Positions 36,379-53,900 of a DNA stretch of 64,000 nt are shown piece after piece. The notes under the pieces were generated by a model. The model had not been told where the DNA came from and ran no database searches. It saw only the letters and a program-made list of their open reading frames with translations. Source of the stretch: Bugula neritina (lineage: Eukaryota; Bryozoa; Gymnolaemata; Cheilostomatida; Bugulidae); the NCBI GenBank assembly GCA_964035545.1, contig OZ037767.1, forward strand, positions 14,038,801 through 14,102,800, given 5' to 3'. A program made the position numbers and the translations under genes. Positions within the stretch are counted from its first letter, which is position 1; each line of letters opens with the position of its first letter.

Positions 36379-39300
36379 CTAGTCGAAAAACTTATCGTCT
36401 TCACTCGCCTGATAATCCAACACCTTTATTTCTCGCAAGTTCTCGCGAGATTGTTTGCAGCTAATCGTGTCGCAGCTGTCTACAGTGCTAGCGGAGTTAA
36501 GGAATGAGCTGCGCATTGTCGAACTGGGGTTGCACCGCTTTTTAGGACTTTCTTGGCCGGAATAGATTCTTTCGCTGGTTGCGCTGGAAAAGCCTGTATC
36601 TACTGTGTAGTTTGAATTGGTGCCTTCTAGCCAAGAGTCGGCTGTAAAAACAATACCTGGAGTTGTTCACTATTGACTATGTTACACTTGAGTTAAACAT
36701 TATCAGTATTTTAGTTGCAATAATTCTAGTTTTTATAAAATCTCTTAACTGCTCATAAGTCCCACATAAATTATTTGTATAACAGAAAGTTGAAAGATGA
36801 AGTACTGATAACCACATACATTCGCAATACATTAACAGTTCTTATGGTTGCTTTTGGCCCACCATAAATTAATATTTGATTTAGAATTGTACATAATGTA
36901 GACTAGAGCTTTTTAGTTTAGTTCATTAAGCAAGAAGAAGGGGAAAGAGCATTACCATCATCGTTGTTGAAGTTTTCGTCCTTTTCCACATCTGTTAGTA
37001 TTTCATCTTCTAGCAACAGCTTCTCTTTTTTATTTCTTGCTCGTCGGATCCTCTCTTCCTGGACTTTCTGTTTTTCTGACTTTTGTTGCTGATGAAGTTC
37101 CCGCTGCCTCTCCGCTGACTTTAGTTTCGTTTCCAACTGAAAGAAAATTAATTAAAAAGAACTTTAATATAGTAAATGTTTGCTGTGGTTTCATCATTTG
37201 GAAGGAATACGTTGTGTTTTATTTTCAAAAACATAGTCTCCTAAATTTTATAAATCCTCCAGCAAATTACCATGCAATAAAAATTATGTAACAACAGATT
37301 TGAAGTTGCATGTGTGTATACAAAATATGTTTTCCCTAATTAGCCTGTAGGTTAATCAAATAAATAGCAACTGCACCTTATTACTTTAAAAACATATCAA
37401 GCTGCAAGAACCATTTAAATGTTTCTTTGAAGGTATTTTAGTTTTGATACAGCTGATAGGGCGGTTGCTTCACAAAAACTATGGTTGAGGCAGCTAATGC
37501 TTGTCAATGCTTTACATAGTATTTCATTTCAGTTCATCCTTTGTAATTAAGATGGTTGAAATTCAATTAATGGGCAATTGATAGTTGCTGAAACAATAAG
37601 ATAATCCCAATAGCTACGCATTAGCCACCCCCCCCCCCCCCCCACACACACACATGGTCAGTTTTAGTCTTGGTGTAATAAATCTTTTGCAAGTTGTCAA
37701 CAGCATATAAAATATGGGTCATAATTTAGATATGGCAATTTAGGCTGTGTAATTTTCAGACAAATTGCTTGCTTTATATATTTTAGGGGTCTTTGTATTG
37801 ACATCTACAATTTGTAAAGAAACAGCTGACATTTTCATATTCTATGGGTTACATTAAAATGTTCATCTCAAAGTACAGAGACTAACTTGACACTTGAATA
37901 TCAGTTATTTAACCCATTGACTTCACTCTGTTTAGACTATAAACTTCTACCAAATTGAATTATTGCTGGCATTCATGATTACTTGCACCAATGCTATGGG
38001 TGCTAAAAATAACAACCGATTCTTTTGTTTTTATTTAGACTCTTTTATGTTTATAACTTTGACCTACCAGCTCTCTATTTGCTCACAACTACCTATTGCC
38101 AGTGTGAAATCACATTAATTGTATTAATTTCAACTTTGTTTTGTCTTTTGAATATAATTAATAATGCAGTATGAAGATTAAATTCTTAGCTAATCATACT
38201 TAAGCCCAGGTAGGTGATAGTGTGCCAAAAAATTAAAGTAACCAGTTGAAGCTGATGATTGTTAATGTAAACGCAACTTCTTTCTGAAATAGTATTGATG
38301 AATTGATAAATTTGATATCTTGAGTAAAGTTCAATGTAATTAGTAACAAACCTCTTTAGCCTGTTGGTGTTGTCTTTCAAGTTCTCGAGCTATCATCAAC
38401 TCCCGCTTTCTCTTTGACAGTCTGCGAGATTCTTTAGCCGTTTTTGCTCTTGACTCCAGCTCCTGTAACACAAAATTTAGTGTAGTGTTGAGTTTACCCA
38501 GTAGCCCCTGTGGTGTAATAGTTTGTGAGCCTGAGGTCTCTGGTTTGAATCCCAGTGAGGGCAAAAGTTTTATACTCAGAACTTTTATAAGAACAGCCTT
38601 TTAGTGCAGCGATACATGAAATTTATAGTCTTGTGCAAGTTGAACATAGGAAACGGGAGGCCAAGGCAATGCGTTTGTTTCACAGACAGCTAAACACTAT
38701 TGTCACCAGATTTCAAGGGCATTGAGATTAGCCTACGGATAGCAAGCTACTGGACTTCTCCTTTTAATGAGGAAATCAACAGGAACTCTGATTGTTGAGA
38801 AGTGGTTGATATACTCCCTCTACGGGGACTGGCACGGCTTCCGCGCTATTTGCTGTGTAAAGAAGCTACTCAAAGCCCTGGCTAATTGTTTGATTAACAT
38901 TGTTACACAACAGGTAATGTCTGAGTACGCTCTCTCTACACGATGTTTTGTATGAACATGTCTGCTATCTATTATTTATCGATTTCTTATTACCACATGT
39001 GAATGAAAAGAATTGATTTCGCTCTGAGGAATGTCATGTTTTTGCACTCAGCTATGGCTAAAAGAAACATCTAGTGGAATTCATCTCACCCAAACCCTGC
39101 TACTCCTCACTCAATCTTCCGATCCCCTACCAATCTCTCAGATTACATGTTGAATTACTAACTTACTTTATTTCATCATAAACTATTGTAAATAACTCTA
39201 GATATCAATTACAAAGCTATCAAGAACTTAACTAAGCCTGCAGGCACTGTCTAAAAGGTTTTTAATTGATTAAATAAAACAAATCTCATGGGGGTCTACT

Positions 39301-40450
39301 TAGTATTAGGCTCAAAAACACCTCCGGAGCTGGAGAAATCTGTGAGAGATGCATGAGGATAATTTTGTTAAACAAAATTCATGTAAGTTTATAGTCACCA
39401 TCTTTGTGAGAAACCCCCAATTAAAAGGATTTTTTGTTAAAGCGGGCTAAGGACTTATTAAGATGAGGCACAGGAGCAATTATAACTGGATGCTTTTCCT
39501 AACATTACCAATGGCTTTTGTCAGGCCTCGAACCCATGACTTCGAATGCTTACTAAGCCAACACTCTAACCCCTACATCACAGCTGCTTTCTTTGTTAGG
39601 CAAAACACTGTTTTTCAATTACGAAATCTTACATTGTTTCTTTTTCTTTCAGCTAGTCTCAATTTCTCCTCTAATTCTTCTGCTGTAAGACCAGGGCCAT
39701 CAATGGGTTCCAGTCTCTAAAGATTCAAACATTTAATCAGCAAAACTTGTTCATGGTATAACTTTGATTTTTACATTTCATGCAAACTTTTATTTTGAAA
39801 GCTGTAAAATCGCTCCCTCTATATATTGAATTTATAGTACATCAAAAATGGTTTCAAAACATTGACATGCTTTTGGGCAATTTATAATACTGCAAAGTAG
39901 TTTTTCAATTCTTCTACTTCACTTCATCCCTGTTCTATGTTCATCACCAATGATATGGTCCGTAGCATAATTGTGTCAGCGTGAAGGTAAAGCTGGTTTT
40001 GTAAGCCAATGCCTTGACAAAATTGATGGGGTGATAATAAAGCTGCCCTTATACCGTGTCATTTAATATAGCTAAGAATAAAAACGGATATATCTTACGG
40101 AAAGGCGTTTGGGTGGAGCTCTCAAAATTTTATCTTCTCCAAGCATCACTTCAAAAGCAATTCCTGAAAGAGAGAAAGTTCTTCTGTAACTACCCAGTTA
40201 TAGGATTTAAATAAAAATGCAGCAATGCTTTGGTTCAAAACATCTTTAAATATTCCTGTGATAAATGTTCAAGTGAGATACCTGAATTTCTAGCCTGAGT
40301 TTTCTCAGATTCAACTTCTGTTTCTTTGACTGTGGCCTCAGGCCCAACACTCGATTTGCCTATCCTTACATCGGGTGTTGATTTCCTCTCACTACCTTGT
40401 AAGGAATTCACCGAGTTTGTAGCAACAGATGAGCTGGAGCCACAACCCAT
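36379..40450 (-). CDS. STMND1: Stathmin domain-containing protein 1-like
   Basis: Six exons join in frame on the minus strand: 40282-40450, 40099-40163, 39633-39716, 38352-38462, 36956-37136, 36379-36641, giving 290 aa. The protein opens with MGCGSSSS, a classic N-myristoylation (Gly2) and palmitoylation (Cys3) signal. A Ser/Glu-rich linker follows. The stathmin-like domain begins at GIAFEVMLGEDKILRAPPKRL (about 57-77, compare the stathmin SxxAFELIL and SPPKKK start). It continues through LTAEELEEKLRLAERKR into a long charged helix to about residue 195. The last about 90 residues are Ser/Asn-rich and disordered. Stathmins bind tubulin; human STMND1 likewise begins MGCG and has this domain, so membrane-tethered tubulin binding is the likely role. 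The ATG is taken because MGCG matches the family start. Confidence 0.82.
38483..38575 (+). mobile_element. tRNA-derived SINE family A head (stathmin-domain gene intron)
   Basis: gtttacccagtagcccctgt, tggtgtaatag and ggtttgaatcccagtgag form a shortened tRNA-like head; part of the anticodon arm is missing. Confidence 0.7.
39382..39594 (-). mobile_element. tRNA-derived SINE family B (stathmin-domain gene intron)
   Basis: Reverse complement has the head gcagctgtgatgtaggggtt, a B box-like gggttcgaggc and the complete body ending in gactataaacttacatg. Confidence 0.8.
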
Positions 40451-41559
40451 CTAGCTCATTCACAGATCTCAGCTAATGTTTCCGCTGCAGTCTTTCTAAA
40501 AGTTCAGAATTTTCTATTTCTCATCACAATCTTTATGTGAATATGAGTTCAAAATCAACAGCTGTCAACTTATTTGATGAATGCAAGCACATAAAAATGT
40601 TTTTGGGATTGCGATGTCTTTTACTGGTAAAGTATATAGTATGAAAATTGGAATTAAATAGGCACTATTCATAATGGTTTGTTTAGTGACACATATATAG
40701 ACAAATTAGTGCTAATATTAGTTTTAGTTAAGTAAATATTAGCCTAGACGGCTGTCAATATCTACACCTACAGCTAGCAAAGTTTACACAACATGGCGAT
40801 GTGATATATTTTACATTTTATATTCAACTTTTGTTTGCTAAGCTTCGTCTCTCTCTTTCATAGAATGCAAATTTAGCAGGTATAGCATTGCTTCGAAATA
40901 AATCCCTCGGCAACACACCAACACAAAAATAAAAACTTGTGCTTTTAAAACACAAGCAGTGTGGGGTCTTTGAAATTATCTAAAATTTCATTTCTAACTC
41001 AAACATCTGAAATTTCAATTATATTATTTAGTCAGAATTCAGTATTACTTCAATGCTAACTTCATTGTAAAGCAGAGAGAAGGCAAAATACAAAATTTTA
41101 CTAAATTCTTTTTGGGGATTTAAATTTGACTAGAAATATTAGCTTAGTTTTATTGGAATATAACTGTATTCTATGCTATATCATAAACCTAAATACTAAA
41201 TATATACTAAATGAAATTATAGACTCAAATTGTGATTACTGACAATCAAGATACCAACTAAAGTGCATGAATTAGGTTATGCTGTTTTTCTTACCAAAAT
41301 ACAATTTCCTAAGATGGTTTTCTGTTCTTGGAAGTTGCTCAATCAATGCCCTAATTTATCCACATGTGTATATCCAATAGATGAAGTCCAAGGCATATGT
41401 TTATGAATAAAACAAAAAAGAAACCGCTTTACTTTGTACTTTGATACAGCTTCTAGAATAGGGTTCAATTTCTACTCAAGCTTTACGAAAGAATTCTGAT
41501 GAAAAAACTAAACAGCTTTCTGTTATACAACTCCTAAGCTATTGTGCGCTGGCGATCGG

Positions 41560-41700
41560 TGGCTCGTATATCAGCACTGGCTGCGTAGCAGACGACAGCG
41601 ATTGACGGGACATTGGCATACGCAAGTGCTGTTGCTAGGCAACGAATAAATAGCGGCCACAAAGATATTTCAAAGGCCGAGGCATTCAGTGCTCTACATA
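41560..41700 (-). promoter_or_regulatory. Candidate promoter of the stathmin-domain gene, with RFX X-box
   Basis: In AT-rich surroundings this stretch is locally GC-richer and holds the perfect palindromic X-box gttgctaggcaac (41631-41643), matching the RFX consensus GTYNCC-N0-3-RRNAAC. It is about 1.2 kb upstream of the ATG of the - strand stathmin-domain gene, so a 5'UTR intron or non-coding exon between 40451 and 41560 is implied. RFX X-boxes mark promoters of ciliary genes in animals. Binding and use are inferred. Confidence 0.45.
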
Positions 41701-44700
41701 GTATGAATTACAACATCGCTATTATTGTTTAAACACATTATGTAAGACAATCGCTGGGGTTTAACAGCCTAGTCAATTTGATCAATATAAGGCATTATAG
41801 ATGGGCATTTACGTGGAAATCCCCTCAACAGATTGTCATGTATTTACGTAATACATGAAGTGCCTCGTGCCTGAAAACTTGAGGGAGGTATACCATAATA
41901 GACTTCCACTTGATGTTCATTAATATCTGATAATCGGTATTCAGAATTGGTATTCAAAACATACAAAAATTGATAACACAAATATATATCTTCTTATTGG
42001 TTAGCAGTGATTCTAGTTCCTAAAAGTTGTAATCATGCTTATGTAGAATGCTATGCTTATTAACCAGATAAATAATTCATTGCATGAAAGTTTATTTCAA
42101 TTTTGTATCATCATCATGTAATTTTATTTAATAACATTAATTAAACTTGCTTTGGAGTGTTGTACAATGCATAAAGATCATACAAAAGCACTATACTTGT
42201 AACTCTGTCAGCCATTTTATGCTAGCACATATCTGTCAATGAAGAAATGTTTAGAAGAGAGTTCATGCAGCAATCAGTGGGTTATGAGAAACTTGTCCTA
42301 TCTGGAGACATTAAAAGGCAATATCTTGCCTGACATTTCAGCCACCTGCTTACCTCCATCTCTGAGTCTTACACACAAGAGTCACTCAGAGTATGAGAAA
42401 ACAACTCCCACTTTATTACTTCTTCTTTCCTTACTTGCATAGAAAATGTTATATCTATGAATGCTACATGTTGGCCTGTATAGAAAATATTTGTATTTAT
42501 AAAATTTGAGCGTGTGTTACCTTTAGCCATGAATTCAATAGCAAGTTAACATTAACTGCTTTGGCATAGGCTATTACATTTAACTGGCTTTATAAACTTG
42601 TGTAGGGGTTTGTAATATTACATTATTATTAGTTATAATATTAAAAAATCTCTACACTGACGATTAGTTGATTGCCGTTATTAAAACCAACTCTTTATGA
42701 TATAATATATTTGGAGGGATAACTAAATAAAACGGTAAACTTTTACATTACATGTATGTCTGCGTGTGTATGCATGTACGTTTGGTTGCTTTTTACTTAG
42801 CACTGTAGCTTTATATATATTACGTCAACTGATCAAACTTATGGGTAGGATGCAGGTAAAATAAGACAACTATGATAAATAAGGTGCTATGTATTATACA
42901 TGCTTGTGTGAAGTGAATTTGTCCCCTAAGATATAATCTTCATGCAATAAAAGCAGCCGTGGTCTAGGGGTTAGAGCGTTTGCCTATAGTAAACACCAAG
43001 CCGTGGGTTCAAGCCCGGTTAAAGGCCATTGGTGATGTTAGGAAGAGCATCCAGTCATAATTGCTCCTGTGCCTCATCTTAATAAGTCCTTAGCCCGATT
43101 TAACAGAAACCCTTCCCATCAGCGGTTTTCTCACAGGAATAGCGACTATAAACTTGAGTGAGTTATATATAATGATTATAATCTTCATGCAACTACTGTT
43201 AAAGTCTTTCTTATACATCATTATAGAGAATAATATTAATTCACATGTAGAAAGGTTTGTATTTTGTTTTTCCACAAATTTATTTCAATATATAAATTTT
43301 AGCCAGAATATATAAAATAAGACATACGTTGCAGCAGCCATTGTGTTATACTATTACCATGCATATTTACTAGTTTTGGTGATCTGCCCCTGGAGAAAAA
43401 GAAGCAGATTCGAAAGCTAATCTTTGTTTGATGTGCAAGCTGCGTGGTGCTGAAATATTTATCAGAATGTCAAAACATGAACATCTGACTGTTGAGTAGT
43501 CATCAAACATATTTGTCATCACTTTGAATTGAAGTATAATCATAATTTTAGAAGACAAAAGTCAAAATAATATTTTATTTTTGACTTTAACACAAACACG
43601 TTGTGTTGTATAACATTCTATAACTAACTTAATATTTACACAAAGTTAGAATAGAATGGTTGGTCAAGTTCCTGTTAAGAATATATTTTGTCAAAGAATA
43701 GAATCACAGTTAGAGTTTTAAATCATTTAATTCATTCCAATTAATATAATTATTTTGAAAAATTAAAATATCAAAGCATAGAGCCTTGTTTTTTAAATGA
43801 TGTGTAAAATTTTATAAAGCTGAACAGCAATTAGGATTATTCAACTTTTTAGCGTTTAGGACTTTTATAAAAATATTTCAAGGTAAATAAATGTTTTTCC
43901 AATTATGAGTAAGATAAAGATATTACAATTTTGCTTATGTACAATACATTAGTGGTTCTCAACTTATTCATTCTAGCAAATTGTTAATGAAATCAATTAT
44001 TTTTAATCTTCATAAATCTGCCTCTTTAAATGCTTAACCATTTTAACAGACTGTTGTGGGAGGTATAGTACGTACGCTTTTCACTTTCCCGTACCTGTTT
44101 TATATCATAATTTAGACTTTAGAGGAATCACTGCTTAACCATGTTTATTTTTAGCAGCAGACATAATGAATTTCTATCAACTTTAAAGTAAATTATTCAA
44201 AAATTTTACAGATTTGCGTTTCTACAAAAAATGGTAAATCACACGACTGAATTGTTTCTCTAAAACTTTTTAGATGATATTATATTGGTAGGGGCCTTTT
44301 CTATATAACACATATACAGAATATATTATAATAATAAACTTATTGTAATAACATAAAACATAATGAATAAATTTTAAAGTATTTTTTTCTTACTTCAATA
44401 TTTTAATTATTATATACTTTATAATTTGCAAAAAATCATTTTTAATAAAAGCAGTAATAAGAAATTATATGTTCTCAGACTATTCCGATTGTTATAGACT
44501 GATTGATGTTAGATACTATAAGAATTAGCTTTAGAAAAACTTTTTGTACGAATCTATTTCTGCAAATGCTGCCTCTATCAGTTTTGTTTATACCTCGTGA
44601 GCGTGTCACAACAGTATCATAATATTTCGTCTGATTATTAAACCAAGTGTTTTTCTATATTTGTTTACATTTTTAAGCCCAGTGCAAACTATAAATCTGG

Positions 44701-45319
44701 GCTGATATAATAAAGTCTAGGCGCATGTACACCGCAGTTTTCTAGATAACAGCCGCTTGTTAATTTATTAGAGTAAATGTTTGTCTTTTGCACTTTTCTT
44801 AGAATTTTCTGGTATTTTAATGGAGCAATTGTTTACTGCTGATATGCCTAGCTTTTCTTTAGTCTATGCACTTCTGTTAATCTAATCTAGATTGCCTCTG
44901 ATCTTAGATATGTTTTTGTGCTGCAAGGGGTGGGAGTGCAAACAAGCCAACTTTATTTTGCAGTAGACTACACTGTCACAAATCGACTGGCATATAGTAC
45001 CTGTAATAATGATAGCATATAGTAATAATACATGTCACTTGATGAGTTATTGATATCAAAAAGGCATGACACTTGATGTGTTTGAGCCTTGCTCACTAGG
45101 TTGTAAACTTTTATATCACACTGTTTATTTATGTTTACTGTCTGCCGAGCATAACCACTAACACATGTAGACTAATAATAAACGGAGCATATATATATAA
45201 ATAGACACTTTAGCATTTCTTCAACATTATCTTCTAAAGCATATAAGCTGAGTTGCATATAATTTAAAACTCTTTGTCATAGAAAATAGAAACTTGCAAT
45301 TAACTTTAATTTGATTGCA
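41701..45319. other. Intergenic spacer upstream of the T-box pair
   Basis: No coding exon is supported. It holds a full-length family B SINE (42953-43162). As the 5' side of a tandem T-box pair it may contain enhancers, but nothing in the sequence identifies one. Confidence 0.5.
42953..43162 (+). mobile_element. tRNA-derived SINE family B, full-length
   Basis: The best-preserved copy: head gcagccgtggtctaggggtt, B box gggttcaagcccgg, body with gatgttaggaagagcatcca and ttgctcctgtgcctcatctt, tail tagcgactataaacttgag. Confidence 0.85.
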
Positions 45320-49924
<4,605 letters not shown>

Positions 49925-50943
49925 AAGCACTTCTAAACCTTCCCTTATATCATTTCAACAATTTGTCTTGTATTTTTTAGTATAGAGAATGATGTACATA
50001 TAAATGGCTGCATAAGTTTTTTTACATTTCGTAGGCTATACACTGGTTTTATTTTTACTTCAATAAAGTAGCATGTTTCCAGGCTTTGTCAATCATAGTT
50101 ATCGTAATGTTTAATGTTATCCAATGGTTTTATCAAACATTTCAAACAAAAACATATATATCATGCCACAATTATTATATAATCTGCATATTTATAAAGA
50201 TATAATATATTATTACATTATGAGCAGAATTTTGTATATTATCCTAGGTAGTTAATTTTTACCAGCTACTTTGTACTTTGTTTAATTTTCAGTGGAAATG
50301 TTTCAAATATGTCAATAAATCAACAGCCTCAAAATATCTTGCTTTATGAACTACAAAAATACCAATTAAGCTGACCAATAATGAATATTTGGTGCTGCTT
50401 TAGCTCGTAATTCCCAATATTGATTTTAATATTGATGTGATTTTATTAATTGAACTCAATGCTTATCTGGTAACTATGTCACAGAAACTAGAATTCAGAC
50501 TTACGGTTCATTTTCATTAAAAGTAACAATATTTACCAATTTCACCTAGTATTAAAACAGCTAAAGCAGCTGTAGTCTACGAGTTAGAGCCTTTGGCTTA
50601 GTAAACACAAAGTCACGGGTTCGATCCCCAGTAAAGGCCATTTTGCAAACAAACCTAATCACAGAGTGTCTAAAAACTGGTGTGAGATTTTGATTAAGAG
50701 ATTTAAGTTTATATCTATCAATTCGTTCCCAGAGAAATAAGACTGCCAGCTATATGTAAGCAGGTGCAATATCAAGGTTCAACTGACCTGTCAACACTAG
50801 ACTCTGCTGTTGAAAGATACAATTTACGTCAACAGATGTTGTTGAGAGAAGTTTTAAAATCTTCCGTGAGAAAGTACCAGCCACTTGCGGTTCATTTATC
50901 TGGCAACTTCTAATGCGACTGATCTTAAAGTAAACAGACAATC
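49925..50943. other. Spacer between the two T-box genes
   Basis: Holds the polyadenylation signal of the first gene (50062) and a SINE head (50563). The last about 200 bp should contain the promoter and leader of the second gene. Confidence 0.5.
50563..50642 (+). mobile_element. tRNA-derived SINE family B, head only
   Basis: aaagcagctgtagtctacga followed by gttagagcctttgg and cgggttcgatccccagtaaa; the body is absent. Confidence 0.7.
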
Positions 50944-53900
50944 ATGGCTGAAGCTGCAACAGATTTGTAAGTTGTATGGTTCTATTTATTTTGAGATTAC
51001 CACACTCTTAAAATGCTTTTATGATAAGTCTTTTAAATGAGTATAATGTTGATATAAATTATTTAGAATGTTTACTATTAATTTTTTTGTAGCAAATATA
51101 CGCTTTCTGTAGCAGTATATTAAAAAATATTACATAATATGGATCTTAACAAGCTTTTTAATGTATTATCACACGTGTAAATGCATTATAAAATTCTTAG
51201 GTTGAGTTTAAAGATATACATACGCCATTATATAAATTATGTTTTTTATCCATTACATTTTATTCATGACATATAATATGTTATAAAATAATGCAACATC
51301 AGTTGATCGTGGGCTTCCCATGTAATAGTCTTGTGTTGACTACAGCCATTTTAGACAGAGAGTTATCATCTCTGTGAATATTTTCCAGTTAATTCATTGG
51401 ACTTTAATATTGCATGGTTGTCTCATGACTCATCTCATTTGAGCTATAGATGTAGCACAAAATTTGTATATAAAGCATACTATATCTATATCTATGTTAC
51501 ATATTACACATACTATATTTATATAACTTTTAATTGATGTGTTTTGCACTAATTTATATAAAGCTTTTAACCACTAGCCCAATGTTTGAAAGAACATCAC
51601 TGCTATAATAACTATAGCAGAGTTCCTTGCTGTTTATATTGATGGCAAGATGCACTTTACAACAGTCTTATAATTGAAGTAGAAAGAAGGATACAAGCCT
51701 AGATGAATGGTTCCAGTCATTTGAAGAGAAACACTTGGGAGAGAATAACTCCACATCGTTTTATAAACAGCGGCTTAACCAATGCATTGGTACGTCTACT
51801 AGTCCTTACACAGTATAAACAGGCGCTAGTTTGTTTGGTATATCTACAGTAGTATTTAATAAATTAATGACTTAATAGTTTCAAGCCACAGGTCTTGGTA
51901 GACATCAGGGCACAACGGATGGTTTTCAAAGGTTAGCCTCAGTGCTAACTCTCAAATGTGTTGCTTTTCCTTAGATTCAGTGATTGATGACTTCCAAAGC
52001 CACTATCACTTACTGAGTGCTCAACAGCAGGCTTTTTTGCCTCTCCACCCCGACCTCGCTCATGTGGGGCTGAGGCTAAGCCCTCGCTCTAAAGATACGG
52101 AACTCTGGTATAGACTTTGTCCTTTAACCAATGAGATGATAGTTACTAAGCAGGGCAGGTATGTGGAGTTTGTACTCTTTGCAATGAACAATAGAGCATA
52201 CTGCATTAAGCTTTTATAATTAGTCAAAGGGTTGTCTTCTTTCTAGACTGCATAGCTGTCACCTATTGTATGGAAATAGTTTTGGTTTCGCTTTCTTTAG
52301 AAAATAAATTGGATAAATTCTAAACTAATAATGTTTTAACATAAAGTTGGTTGCTTCTTAGCACAGCACCTGATACACACTAATAAAACACATATTGATA
52401 TGATATTGATGCCAAATACTACTGATAATATGATGCAATAACGAGTTTGAGGTGAGGCAATATTGTCCTAACTTGTAACTCTAGAAACGTCTACCCTAAA
52501 GTGGTTCTGGAATTGAAGAACATGGTGAAGACGGCAAAGTATCACGTGTTTATAGAAGTCGTTCCTGTAGATCACAATAAGTATACGTATAATTTCAAAG
52601 CTTCTAAATGGGAAGTGACAACCAAGGAGAGGTACTACTCACAGTCAGGTGAGAGCAGGTGCTTCAGGAGCTACTTTGTGACAGAAAGCTTATGGAAACT
52701 TTTTCAATAATAGCTTAACATTCGACCATAAAATGTGATGAAGCTATACTTTGTAAAACATGCTGAAAGACTATAGCAATTCGTAAATTATTAGCTTTTT
52801 TATAGAGTTTGTCATCAAGATAGTTATTTTGAATTAATTTATAGCCTTTTGCAATGAATATTTTTGCATTTATATAGTATGTTACTTTGTTTAATATTTA
52901 ACTTAATTAGATTGTTTGAAGTTGTAAGAATTATAGCCATTTATACACACTACAGTGCCCCTCTGTATCTCATTAAGTTACACAGTCCCGAAACCTCCTT
53001 TTGTGACATGGCAGAATACCAGACTCATGCATGTATTCATTAAAACTAGTTATTTTGTCCCTATATAACATACACACATACATGAGCCACAAATTGGGGT
53101 TTCAAGCCCATCGGCGTCCTACAGAATTTTGTAAGAAATGGAGCGGTTCACTGAAAAGTAGTTAAGTAATATCTACTGCATTGGTGTTCAAACTCTCAAA
53201 ACTTTTCAGCACCAAAAAAGATATTTTTGATGTTTCGGTGAGAGAGGATAACTTTGCTGGAAGGTTTTTCACATCAATAATATTATAAAGGGTAAAATTC
53301 TCCTGCAATTCAATTTATTTTCTATTAAAAGGCTTATTTGGTCATATAATTTGTCTTGTCAAATTTATATTGAAAAATAATTGCCTCTACTGGGAATCGA
53401 ACCCAGGACCTTTGGCTTGCAAGCAAGTGTGCTAACCATTACACCCCGAGACCACTAGGTAAACATATCACTACATATATTATTGAATATATTATGGTCA
53501 CTATTGTGCATGAAGTTGAACGTGTGTTTATATGCTATATTAGGGGAGTTATACTTTTTGTAGCTAGACGCCATTTTCACCCAGAATCTCCGATGACTGG
53601 TGAAAAGTGGATGCAGAAAGACGTTGAATTCACAAAACTCAAACTCTCGAATAAACTGGATGCCAATGACTACGTAAGTTGATGGTTAGTTGGAGTTGTC
53701 AGCAGTTGGCTATTCATTATGCTTGTATGTTATAAATCATTGTTTCAGTAATGTTATGCTATATAATATAATTTGAAATAATATAATATATTATGTACTA
53801 TAATGTAGTACAATATATATTGTAGCATATAGTATTTGATATAATACATTGCAATACAATATATTACCATGAGAGTAAATATTTTGGATTTGGTAGAAGC

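Noticed and set aside
38767-38955. 62-codon frame in a stathmin-gene intron
   Set aside because: Opposite strand to the gene and without similarity or neighbouring exons; possibly transposon debris but not supported.
42239-42442. Small + strand frame ending in Leu-rich sequence
   Set aside because: No splice context, no recognised motif, and located in an intergenic spacer with SINEs.
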